This document shows positions 32,675 to 40,657 of a DNA stretch of 64,000 nucleotides, piece by piece (position 1 is the stretch's first letter; each line of letters starts with the position of its first letter). A model generated the notes under the pieces. The model was not told the DNA's origin. It ran no database searches and worked only from the letters and a program-made list of their open reading frames with translations. The stretch is from Lachnospiraceae bacterium (GTDB lineage Bacteria; Bacillota; Clostridia; Lachnospirales; Lachnospiraceae), in NCBI GenBank assembly GCA_009774245.1, contig VSNM01000019.1, forward strand, positions 15,109-79,108. The letters run 5' to 3'. Both the position numbers and the translations under genes were made by a program.

Positions 32675-34275
32675 CTGCCGCCCTGTCTTTTCCCTGTTGA
32701 GCAGATACTTTCAATCACGCAACTATGTTCCTTGGTCTTTTTGTCGTAATCAATTCCTACCAGTAAGATCTCGCCTGCGTACCCTTGGAGCGACTCTGGA
32801 TACTGCTTTTGTTTGATCTGTGAGATTGCTGCGTCCGCACTCTTATCCCATTTTAACTCAACCACGATCACCGGGCGGTTCGGGTGGTTTGGCAATGGCA
32901 GGTATACGATATCGGCAAATCCTTTTCCACATGGAAATTCCCGAATAGGCTGGTGATAATACGTAAAGGCTGATATCAGCGCAATCATAATCGTACAGGA
33001 CAGTGAATTTTCATCATTGTATTCAATGCTGGATGTAAAATCATTGTGTACGTTTTGGATCAATCCGGCAGCCTGCTCCCCGCTGCCAGCCATGACGGAT
33101 TCCAAAATCCTCTCGGAAAGTTCCATAAACCGCTGCATTCCGTCATTTTTACTTTTTTTGACGGATTTGTAGAATACGGCCTGAATCTCTTTGTTCGGTA
33201 TATACGCCTCCTGCGTATCCGCATCATAGGCGCAGTAACCCATATGAATCAGTGCTGTTATCACCTGTCCCTTATCCTCAAAGGTCTGCAGGTCATTGAT
33301 GCCGTTATCCACCTCCACCAGTATTCTGTTCCCAGAAAGCATTTTAATGATATCTTCCCTAAGGCCGTCAAAGTTCTTATTGATCAGATCGTCAATATCC
33401 CCATACGTACCTGTCGTCGTCCAGTACGGTTGGAACCGCTTCGCCAAAAGCGCCCTCACGACTGACAGCGGATTATACATCGCAATACCGTTTAAGTTAT
33501 ATCCGTTATACCATTCCTTCATCTGGTCAAAGCTGGCGCCGAATTTTTCGCAAAGGGACTGGACTTCCCCTTCCGTAAAACCGATATCCTGCGCCAAATC
33601 CATCGGATTGGTCATAGTATATTCCACAAAATTATTGACAGCGGATTGTCCCTTTGTCCGGACAACAGGCATGATTCCTGTCATATATGCCAGACGGACA
33701 TACTCTTTGGCATCACTGTTTTTGAACAGGCCGCGCAGAAACTCAACATAGTCCGTTCTCTCCTGACAGCCCTCGTCAAGTTCCCTGATCGGATAATCCC
33801 ACTCATCGAAAATAATCACAAACTGGTTTTCGGTTTCGTTATATATATTTGCAAGGGCTTCTGCCATCGTGTCATCTTCTGAAACAATCTCTGGATATTC
33901 CTTCTGTAATTCTTTTATTACACATTGCCTGACGTATTGAATCGGATTTGCATTCCGCTGCCTCGCCGCTCCAAACTGCGCCTGAATATCCATAAAAATC
34001 GTATCATACTGATTCATATTCCCCACAAACAGCTCATTCTTCTCACATTTCAGCGGCGCAAACAGTTCCCTGGAATCCGCCCCTTTGCTGAAATACGCGA
34101 CAAGCATGTCTGCCGTCACGGATTTTCCGAACCTGCGCGCCCTGCTGTTGCAGATAAATTTTTCCGTTCCATCTTTCTCCAGCAGTTTGTTGATCAACTC
34201 AGTTTTATCGACAAAATATTTTGATGCGGCAAGCTCCGCAAATTTTCCGTTTCCTTTATTTAAAAACCGTCCCAT
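32668..34275 (-). CDS. AAA-ATPase-like / PD-(D/E)XK nuclease protein (DUF1703 type)
   Basis: 535 residues. The N-terminal AAA-ATPase-like domain shows YFVDKTELINKLLEKDG and the P-loop-like RARRFGKSVTADML (about 45-60), and IIFDEWDYPIRE as Walker B. The C-terminal PDDEXK_9 nuclease domain shows FADIVYLPLPNH and VIVVELKWDKSADAAI with Glu-Leu-Lys catalytic pair. Such two-domain genes are multi-copy accessory genes in gut Clostridia and Bacteroidetes; a role in defence or DNA mobility is suspected but not established. A second member follows after aroA. Confidence 0.85.
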   Translation of the reverse strand: MGRFLNKGNGKFAELAASKYFVDKTELINKLLEKDGTEKFICNSRARRFGKSVTADMLVAYFSKGADSRELFAPLKCEKNELFVGNMNQYDTIFMDIQAQFGAARQRNANPIQYVRQCVIKELQKEYPEIVSEDDTMAEALANIYNETENQFVIIFDEWDYPIRELDEGCQERTDYVEFLRGLFKNSDAKEYVRLAYMTGIMPVVRTKGQSAVNNFVEYTMTNPMDLAQDIGFTEGEVQSLCEKFGASFDQMKEWYNGYNLNGIAMYNPLSVVRALLAKRFQPYWTTTGTYGDIDDLINKNFDGLREDIIKMLSGNRILVEVDNGINDLQTFEDKGQVITALIHMGYCAYDADTQEAYIPNKEIQAVFYKSVKKSKNDGMQRFMELSERILESVMAGSGEQAAGLIQNVHNDFTSSIEYNDENSLSCTIMIALISAFTYYHQPIREFPCGKGFADIVYLPLPNHPNRPVIVVELKWDKSADAAISQIKQKQYPESLQGYAGEILLVGIDYDKKTKEHSCVIESICSTGKRQGGSQ

Positions 34276-34289
34276 GAAAACCTCCCAAG

Positions 34290-35594
34290 CTATTTCATTG
34301 TCAGCCTGTCGAGCACCTCAAAATAGTCCTCAAATGTCTTTCGACAGCACAACGGATTCGCGATCTCGATCCCTTCCACCCGCAGTCCGACCAGCGCAAA
34401 CGCCATCGCCATGCGGTGGTCATCATAGGTCTGAATGACTGCGGGCTTGGGCGCACCGGGGTGTATCGTGACAGCGTCCTGCTCCTCCTCGCAGTCGATG
34501 CCAAGCCGCGCAAGCTCTGTCACGATCGCATGAATACGGTCGGACTCCTGCAGCCGGATATGCCCTATATTCCCGATTCGGACAGCGCTGTCCGCAAAGG
34601 GCGCAATCGCCGCAAGCGTCATGGACTGGTCTGAAAAATCCTTCATATCCACCGTAACGCCCTTTAGCCTGCCCCCCGCAGCTCCCTGTACCTCGATACC
34701 ATCAGGCGTGTCGCCGACAGTGCAGCCCATCTGCGCCAGCACTTCCAGAAATTTCAAGTCCCCCTGCATGCACTCCCGTGTAACATGCCTGACCACAGCC
34801 CTTCCACCCGTGAGCGCTGCCGCGGCATAGAAATAACAAGCCGCGGACACGTCCGGCTCGATCTGGCAGCAGCCCGAATGATACGCCGTTTCTCTCTGTA
34901 CCATGTAACTTACGCCGTCAAAATCAACCTTTGCGCCAAACTGTTCCATCATTCTTCGCGTGATGCGTATATATGCGCCGTCTCTACGCTCACTTGTGAT
35001 CTCGATGTGAAGCCCCTGCTTCACCATTGGGGAAACCAGCAGCAAAGCGCTCAAAAACTGCGTGCTCTCACTGATATCCAGTTTTAACCGCCGCATTCCG
35101 TGTGCGGGCAGTCTGCCGCCGATTCCCTGAATTCGTACAGGCAGGTACCCTTCCCCCTCGAGACAGGTGATTTCCGCCCCCATGCCTTCCAACACCTCAA
35201 ACAGCGGTCTCATGGGACGCTTTTTCATCTGCTCCGAGGCGTTGACAATAAATGTTCCCTCCGCCATCGCGAGCATCGCCGTCAGAAACCGCGCAGCAGT
35301 TCCCGCACTCCCGACATCAATCTCGCCCTCCGTCACAGGAATCTTTCCATTAAGTCCCTCCACCGTGACAATTTTTGCCGCTTCGTCGATCTCCACCCGA
35401 AAGCCGAGGGACTGCAGTGAGCCGAGGAAATTCCTCGAATCATCGCTGAACAGCACGCCTTTTAGCGTTGTCCTTCCGTCCGCAAGCGCCGCCATCAGAA
35501 GCGCCCTGTTGGTCATGCTCTTAGAGCCCGGCACCTCGACCACCCAGTCGACCGGTGCGGCGGGTTTGTGTACTTTGTATACCGTATTCTTCAT
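34290..35594 (-). CDS. aroA: 3-phosphoshikimate 1-carboxyvinyltransferase (EPSP synthase)
   Basis: 434 residues with the two-domain EPSP synthase fold. N-terminal motif PGSKSMTNRALLMAALADG (about 24-42), DVGSAGTAARFLTA (about 95-108), and a C-terminal DHRMAMAFALVG block are intact. It joins shikimate-3-phosphate to phosphoenolpyruvate in chorismate synthesis. No other aro genes are adjacent. The flanking genes are two related AAA-ATPase/nuclease genes, so this core gene sits in an accessory pocket. Confidence 0.95.
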   Translation of the reverse strand: MKNTVYKVHKPAAPVDWVVEVPGSKSMTNRALLMAALADGRTTLKGVLFSDDSRNFLGSLQSLGFRVEIDEAAKIVTVEGLNGKIPVTEGEIDVGSAGTAARFLTAMLAMAEGTFIVNASEQMKKRPMRPLFEVLEGMGAEITCLEGEGYLPVRIQGIGGRLPAHGMRRLKLDISESTQFLSALLLVSPMVKQGLHIEITSERRDGAYIRITRRMMEQFGAKVDFDGVSYMVQRETAYHSGCCQIEPDVSAACYFYAAAALTGGRAVVRHVTRECMQGDLKFLEVLAQMGCTVGDTPDGIEVQGAAGGRLKGVTVDMKDFSDQSMTLAAIAPFADSAVRIGNIGHIRLQESDRIHAIVTELARLGIDCEEEQDAVTIHPGAPKPAVIQTYDDHRMAMAFALVGLRVEGIEIANPLCCRKTFEDYFEVLDRLTMK

Positions 35595-35648
35595 TTTGTG
35601 TTACCCCTTCATTCAACCCTTGACATACATCCATCCTGCTACAGCTCC

Positions 35649-37451
35649 CTACCCGATCAGACACTCCTTGCCCCTGAACGCAAACCCATATTTCCTGATC
35701 TGCTCCGGTGCAATCCCTTCCGCGATCAGTTTCGCGTCATACCGCTTTTCTTCGATCTGCGCATGGGCGTTTGCGACGGTCTGTGCCAGATCTTTTTCCC
35801 GCAGGGGCTTATGCACTTTAAATTCAATAATATAGGCACAGTCCCTTTCCTTATTTTTGGGCGTCAGCATGATATCATAGCGCCCAAAACCGCTTTCCCT
35901 GTTGGACGTAATCTCAAACCGCCCGGCAAGCTCAACCATCAGTCCCAGCACAAATCCATGATAAAATGGCGAAGCATCTGCTTCGCCTTGCAAGTTTGCG
36001 CACGAGCGCAAACTTGAGCCATTAGCCGCTCCCTTGCGGTCGCGACATGAGGCTAATCGCTCCGGCGCATCATCATCTGACACGCCCTTTGCGATGTCAA
36101 AACTCGAAAAACTGTGCAGCGCTATTTTGTTCATGAACTCATTCATCATATCCACATCATTCATGAGGAGCGCCTTGATAAAATTACTGTATGACATTTC
36201 CGCATTACCGCCAAACCAGTCCTTGATCATTTTGCGGAACATTCGTTTTGTCTCAAAATTCGTTATTGCCAGCGTGTACCATATATCGCCTTCCTCGCCT
36301 ATTTCATCCTCGTCCGTATCCAGTGTTCTCACTTCCAGTACTTTCAGATAACCCGTCGCCAGCAGCAGGCTCCACACTGCGTCCGCGCTGCCGGTCAACT
36401 GGTCAAACACAATTTTTTCGTCTATTTTCGCCTCGAAGCTTTTATCCTGCAAAAGAGCTTCCATCGTCTGTTTTATGTCCGGGGCTCCCTTTTTGATCAA
36501 CTGGCTCACAAGCCCATTCCCGCTTGTGTTAGACCAGTAGGCATCATATTTCCCCCTTTCGTTTATAAATGACACAATTGACCACGGATTGTATATATCT
36601 GTGCAGGCGCCAAATGTAAACCCGTCATACCATCTCTTTACCTTCTGCTTCTGATCTCCCAGTCCCGCATTGTCAAGCGCTGTAAAGACTTCTTCTGTAA
36701 AGCCAAAAGCCGCCGCGTATTTGTCAGAGGTTGTCGTGATGACATTGAGGTTATTCATGCCTGTGAAGATGCTCTCTCTGGAGATCCTTGTTATTCCCGT
36801 AATAAGACCTCGCTCGAGATATTCATTTGTCTTGAATGTGGAATTGAACAGACCACTAAAAAAGCTTGCAGTCTCTTCCCGGTAGCCAGAAATCCATGCG
36901 TCGTGCATTGGCGTATCATATTCATCTAGGATAATAATTACTTTCTGACCATAATAACGATACAGGAAACTAGCCATTGCACATATTGCACCAGCCGCTA
37001 ATTCACTGTTCATTCCGGGTTCTATTTTCTGAAAATATTTTTGTTCCCTTTCATTTATCATACTTCCTTCTAATAAATAGTTGTTTTTATTATACAAATC
37101 AGTAATTACTTCTGTTATCTTGAACAGCATCTCCTGATACGTCGTCGCCTTGACATTCGCAAAGCTCAAAAAGATTACCGGGAAAGTCCCCTGAAGCTTT
37201 TTGTATTTTTCCTCCCATATGGACAAGCCTTCAAACAGATCACTCCTGCCCTCGTACTTTTTTGAGAAAAAACACTCCATCATACTCATGTTCAATGTCT
37301 TTCCAAACCTGCGTGGGCGCGTGATCAAAGTCACTTTGTCCGCATTCTCCCACCATTCCCTGATGAAATCTGTCTTGTCAATATAAAATATGTGCTGTGT
37401 CCGCACTTCCTCAAAGTCCTGATAACCGAGTCCTGCCCTGTTCTCATTCAT
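35649..37451 (-). CDS. AAA-ATPase-like / PD-(D/E)XK protein with in-frame palindromic insert
   Basis: 600 residues. N-terminal IFYIDKTDFIREWWE and LITRPRRFGKTLNMSMM (P-loop-like), then VIIILDEYDTPMHDAW. The C-terminal nuclease domain has FYHGFVLGLMVELAGR, SGFGRYDIMLTP and YIIEFKVHK (Glu-x-Lys). Between PER and FYHGF a 30-residue segment (LASCRDRKGAANGSSLRSCA...) interrupts a block that is contiguous in relatives I recall; it is coded by a palindromic DNA element at 35968-36057. Whether the protein still works is uncertain. Paralogue of the gene at 32668-34275. Confidence 0.88.
   Translation of the reverse strand: MNENRAGLGYQDFEEVRTQHIFYIDKTDFIREWWENADKVTLITRPRRFGKTLNMSMMECFFSKKYEGRSDLFEGLSIWEEKYKKLQGTFPVIFLSFANVKATTYQEMLFKITEVITDLYNKNNYLLEGSMINEREQKYFQKIEPGMNSELAAGAICAMASFLYRYYGQKVIIILDEYDTPMHDAWISGYREETASFFSGLFNSTFKTNEYLERGLITGITRISRESIFTGMNNLNVITTTSDKYAAAFGFTEEVFTALDNAGLGDQKQKVKRWYDGFTFGACTDIYNPWSIVSFINERGKYDAYWSNTSGNGLVSQLIKKGAPDIKQTMEALLQDKSFEAKIDEKIVFDQLTGSADAVWSLLLATGYLKVLEVRTLDTDEDEIGEEGDIWYTLAITNFETKRMFRKMIKDWFGGNAEMSYSNFIKALLMNDVDMMNEFMNKIALHSFSSFDIAKGVSDDDAPERLASCRDRKGAANGSSLRSCANLQGEADASPFYHGFVLGLMVELAGRFEITSNRESGFGRYDIMLTPKNKERDCAYIIEFKVHKPLREKDLAQTVANAHAQIEEKRYDAKLIAEGIAPEQIRKYGFAFRGKECLIG
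35968..36057 (-). repeat. In-frame 90-bp palindromic element (family B)
   Basis: Three successive hairpins: GCGAAGCATCTGCTTCGC, then CAAGTTTGCGC...GCGCAAACTTG, then TTAGCC(GC)...GGCTAA. The 90 bases encode a 30-residue insert without a stop, and ATT flanks both sides as a possible target duplication. Removing the element joins GAG-CG to an ATTTTATCATGG codon series that restores the family block. It behaves like the palindromic elements of Rickettsia inside genes. Confidence 0.75.
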
Positions 37452-37529
37452 ATGACGCCCTCCTGTCTGAAATGAATTGATTTATGTTATCAGTATACAT
37501 GATATCAACTTTTTTCACAACACAAGTTT

Positions 37530-37815
37530 TAGGAGCTGCGAATAAATATACTGGCGGTCGAAAAGACTGACCGCCAGTATAATGTGATGCGCACAGCCGC
37601 ATAAGGAAATATGCCACTTCGTGGCTGCGGCTGGCGCGATACTCACGGCAGATTTCATCTGTCGTGAGTATAACATTGCCAGATTGCGCAGTATATGTCT
37701 TCAAGCGTGCAGGTCAAAAAACGTAGGCATAGCGGGCTATGTCGAGGCTTTTTGACCTGTGCGATTGGAGACAGAGACAAGCAAGATGGTAAAGTTATTT
37801 TTTCACAGATCCTTA
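37530..37815. repeat. Dispersed hairpin repeat, copy 2 (family A), interrupted
   Basis: Left end TAGGAGCTGCGAATAAATA at 37530, interior from 37671 (TAACATTGCCAGATTGCGCA) matching copy 1, core GCATAGCGGGCTATGT (37727-37742), and right end to 37815 (CACAGATCCTTA). A second element of 122 bp sits between the left end and the interior. The HelD-like helicase stop codon is 5 bases beyond the right end. The minus-strand open frame at 37444-37704 is an artefact of this region. Confidence 0.88.
37549..37670. repeat. Nested 122-bp palindromic element (family C)
   Basis: Inserted at a TA inside copy 2 of family A. It contains two near-perfect hairpins, TACTGGCGGTC(GAAAAGACT)GACCGCCAGTA and TACTCACGGCAGATTTCATC...GTGAGTA, joined by a GC-rich middle with further pairing (GCAGCCGC/GCGGCTGC). 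Compared with copy 1, excision leaves AATAAATAACATTGCC, so both the insert boundary and TA duplication can be read. Confidence 0.8.
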
Positions 37816-37819
37816 TCGT

Positions 37820-39886
37820 TCACTGCACCACAAACAGCTCGTGCAGCGCCCGCGTGGCGGCGACATACAAAAGCTTGGCGAGCTTTGGATTCTCCTTGTA
37901 CCCCCGCAGGTCTGGCTTCCACAGCAGCACGCAGTCAAATTCAAGCCCCTTCGTCTCCGGCACGGTGAGCACCATCACACCCTTGCTGAATCCGCTCTTG
38001 TCCGAGTCCGTGAGCGCGATCTGGCGCCCCAGGCGTTTTGTGACCGACTCCCTGTCCTCGTCGGAAAAGCAGATGACTGCCATTGTCTCATACCCCTTCT
38101 GCCGCATGTCTGCCAGAATCTCCACGGACAGGCCTGCCGCCTCTTCCATCGAGATGCTCTCCACAAAATGCACCGGCTCGCCGTGCCTGATGACCGGCTC
38201 GATCTTGTATGCCCCCTTTGAGGCGCTGCTCAAGATCTTTCCCGCAAAGTCCGAGATCTCGATCGTGTTGCGGTAGCTCTTTGCGAGCACACGGAAACTG
38301 TCCGTGCTGCCGCCAAAAATCTTCTGCCGCATGTCATGCCACTCATTCATACCGCACTCATAATTGACATTCTGGGACACATCGCCCATGATCGTAAAGA
38401 AGCAGTCTGGCAGCACTGTCCGCAGCGCATAGTACACGATCGCCCCAAAGTCCTGCGCCTCGTCGATAAACATCTGCCCGAACTCCTCGTCCGGCTTTCT
38501 CTGCAGGGTTCTATAGTAAATGACAAGCATCGCCGCAATGTCATACACGTCAAATACACCGCGCGAAATCTGCTCCGCCACAGGTGCCATGTCAATATAG
38601 TACGTTTTCCCGTACACTTCCAGAAACTGCAGGTACAGACTCACCACACTGCCCTTGTAACAGTATTTTGAAAAATAATTTTTGTACTGCGCAAGCTTCT
38701 TTTTGTAAATGCCGACTTCCTCGCGGTCCTGACACTGCAGCTTGATACGATGCCTGAGCCGCTCATCGAGCGTCACCAGCAGCCGGTTTATTGAAAAGCT
38801 GGGATTTCCCTTAATGAAATTGTCATTATTTTTCTGGGACAAAAGCATGCCGATCTCCTCATCGCACACGACACAGTTTCCAAGAATGTGGTCACGCAGC
38901 CGTTGCAGGTGCTGCTCGAGCTCCGACGCAAACAGCATCTTGCTCTTCCATGCAAAACCAGGCGACGGCGGCACGACCTTATATTTTTTCTTCCACTCCC
39001 TATGCAGCAGATGCATCAGCAGCTCGTCCATGCGCATGTGTTTCACGTCATACACGTCCAGTTCCGGCAGCCCGCCCGTGATATAGTCGATCAGGATATC
39101 GCTCCCACCCACGATACAGAACTCATTGGACATAAAACGCTCCTTGTAATTGTACATAATATAGGAAATCCTGTGCATCGCCACCGTAGTCTTACCGCTT
39201 CCGGCGACGCCCTGCACGAGAACGTTGTGAAACGGGCTCTCCCGTATGATCTCGTTCTGCTCCTTCTGGATCGTGGCAATGATGTCACCAAGCACCGCGT
39301 CCCTGTTTTTGCTCAGATACTTTACCAGCAGTTCGTCGTTTGCCGCCACGTCGCTGTCGTAAAAGCCCTGCAGGCGCCCCTCCTCAATATCATACGTGCG
39401 TTTCAGGTTTAAGTCAATGCGATATTCCCGCCCCTTCCCATCACTGCTGCTGTCGGGAATGCTATACGTGCCCTGCCCGATTTCATTTTCATAATACACG
39501 CTGGAAATCGGCGCCCGCCAGTCCACAATCTCGACGTTGATCTTATCGCGCAGGACGCCGTGCTTTCCGATGTAAATGGACTCAAACAGCCGCTCGTCCA
39601 TATTGCGGTAATCGATCCTGCCAAAAAACGGCTTGTCGTATGCCGCCTGATTTTTGTTCAACTGGTTCAGGCTGTGCTCCTCCAGGCTCCTGGAAGTCAT
39701 CATCTGGTCATATAGCTCGACATTGCCGCTCTGCACCGCGTCAAACAATTCCTTCGTCTCTTTGCGGCGCGCTTCATACTGCTGCGAATACTCTTCGATA
39801 TTGGCGGCGATCAGCGACCTGCATTCCTTTAGGTGAAGTTCCTCCTTCTGCCATTCTTTGTTTTCTAATACTTTGTTATCCGACAT
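37820..39886 (-). CDS. HelD-like superfamily 1 helicase
   Basis: 688 residues. The long coiled-coil N-terminus (about 1-90, KEELHLKECRSLIAANIEEY), a YIGKHGVLRDKINVEIVDWRAPI segment and the Walker A QGVAGSGKTTVAMHR (about 220-234) fit HelD/UvrD-type proteins. Walker B QMFIDEAQDFG and C-terminal MVLTVPETKGLEFDCVLLW complete the helicase. HelD in Bacillus frees RNA polymerase from stalled complexes, so the same role is likely. It has a terminator-like hairpin upstream and a repeat directly after its stop. Confidence 0.88.
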   Translation of the reverse strand: MSDNKVLENKEWQKEELHLKECRSLIAANIEEYSQQYEARRKETKELFDAVQSGNVELYDQMMTSRSLEEHSLNQLNKNQAAYDKPFFGRIDYRNMDERLFESIYIGKHGVLRDKINVEIVDWRAPISSVYYENEIGQGTYSIPDSSSDGKGREYRIDLNLKRTYDIEEGRLQGFYDSDVAANDELLVKYLSKNRDAVLGDIIATIQKEQNEIIRESPFHNVLVQGVAGSGKTTVAMHRISYIMYNYKERFMSNEFCIVGGSDILIDYITGGLPELDVYDVKHMRMDELLMHLLHREWKKKYKVVPPSPGFAWKSKMLFASELEQHLQRLRDHILGNCVVCDEEIGMLLSQKNNDNFIKGNPSFSINRLLVTLDERLRHRIKLQCQDREEVGIYKKKLAQYKNYFSKYCYKGSVVSLYLQFLEVYGKTYYIDMAPVAEQISRGVFDVYDIAAMLVIYYRTLQRKPDEEFGQMFIDEAQDFGAIVYYALRTVLPDCFFTIMGDVSQNVNYECGMNEWHDMRQKIFGGSTDSFRVLAKSYRNTIEISDFAGKILSSASKGAYKIEPVIRHGEPVHFVESISMEEAAGLSVEILADMRQKGYETMAVICFSDEDRESVTKRLGRQIALTDSDKSGFSKGVMVLTVPETKGLEFDCVLLWKPDLRGYKENPKLAKLLYVAATRALHELFVVQ

Positions 39887-40119
39887 CGTTTACCCATACC
39901 TTTCCAGGGACACAAATCGTCCCTTACCTGTCTATGCGCATCGGGAAAGGCTTTCCCCGGTGCGATTCCAGGTTTGTACATGTACTTCCCACCAAAAAAC
40001 ATCCGTGTACTGACAGGGTTGCATGTTGTGATTGTTACAAGAAATATTATATATTGAAATAAAAAAAATACTAGACTTATATTTTGAGTTATGATATAGT
40101 GTTGTATAGAGTCGTAAGA

Positions 40120-40151
40120 AAAAAACACTTTAGTCTACTAAAGTGTTTTTT
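40120..40151. terminator. Bidirectional rho-independent terminator
   Basis: AAAAAACACTTTAG, loop TCTA, CTAAAGTGTTTTTTG. It lies in the 298-bp gap between the response-regulator gene and helD and would stop minus-strand transcription from the signalling operon. The rest of the gap (39887-40119) is AT-rich without a visible gene. Confidence 0.9.
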
Positions 40152-40184
40152 GCGTTTTATCCATTTGAAGCTCCCAGCACACGC

Positions 40185-40637
40185 CTAATTCTTCATCATG
40201 CGCTCGACCTCTAACAGCGACATTCCCTCCATGCTGACGTTGACTGCTACCGGTTTGTGCTCCTTATGCTGCTGCAGCACGCGCTCGATGCGCCTGCGCA
40301 GGTCGTCCCCCTGGAATGGCTTGAGCACATAGTCGTAAATCCCAAGCTTGGAGCTCCGCACGACGGTCGCCTTGTCCTGCTTTGACGTGATCATGATTAC
40401 AGGAATATCGCTGCACTTGCTCATCCCACGGATTTCCTTTAACGTCTCCAGCCCGTCCTTCTGCGCCATCTGGATATCGAGCAGGATGAGGTCCGCCTGT
40501 TCCCGCCGCAGGTACTGCAAGGCGCGCGAGCCGGAATTGACCGGAATAATCTCATAATATCGCTTTAGCTCCTGCTCGATCGTGGCAAGACTGATACTGT
40601 TGTCGTCCACCGCCAAAATTTTCTTTTTATCCATCAT
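40185..40637 (-). CDS. Stand-alone response regulator receiver protein
   Basis: 150 residues, nearly all receiver domain: acidic pocket ILAVDDNS (about 7-14), phospho-Asp in LILLDIQM (about 52-59), Thr/Lys in MITSKQD and YDYVLKPFQG. A short C-terminal tail (MSLLEVERMMKN) has no DNA-binding domain. It is 20 bp downstream of the hybrid kinase gene, so it is a likely phosphoryl acceptor of that kinase's Hpt domain. Confidence 0.92.
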   Translation of the reverse strand: MMDKKKILAVDDNSISLATIEQELKRYYEIIPVNSGSRALQYLRREQADLILLDIQMAQKDGLETLKEIRGMSKCSDIPVIMITSKQDKATVVRSSKLGIYDYVLKPFQGDDLRRRIERVLQQHKEHKPVAVNVSMEGMSLLEVERMMKN

Positions 40638-40657
40638 GTTCCTGTTCTCCTTTTACA

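Noticed and set aside
37444..37704. 86-residue minus-strand open frame beginning MKTYTAQSGN
   Set aside because: It is made of repeat DNA (parts of families A and C) and includes hairpin arms; no ribosome binding site or family. Treated as repeat, not gene.
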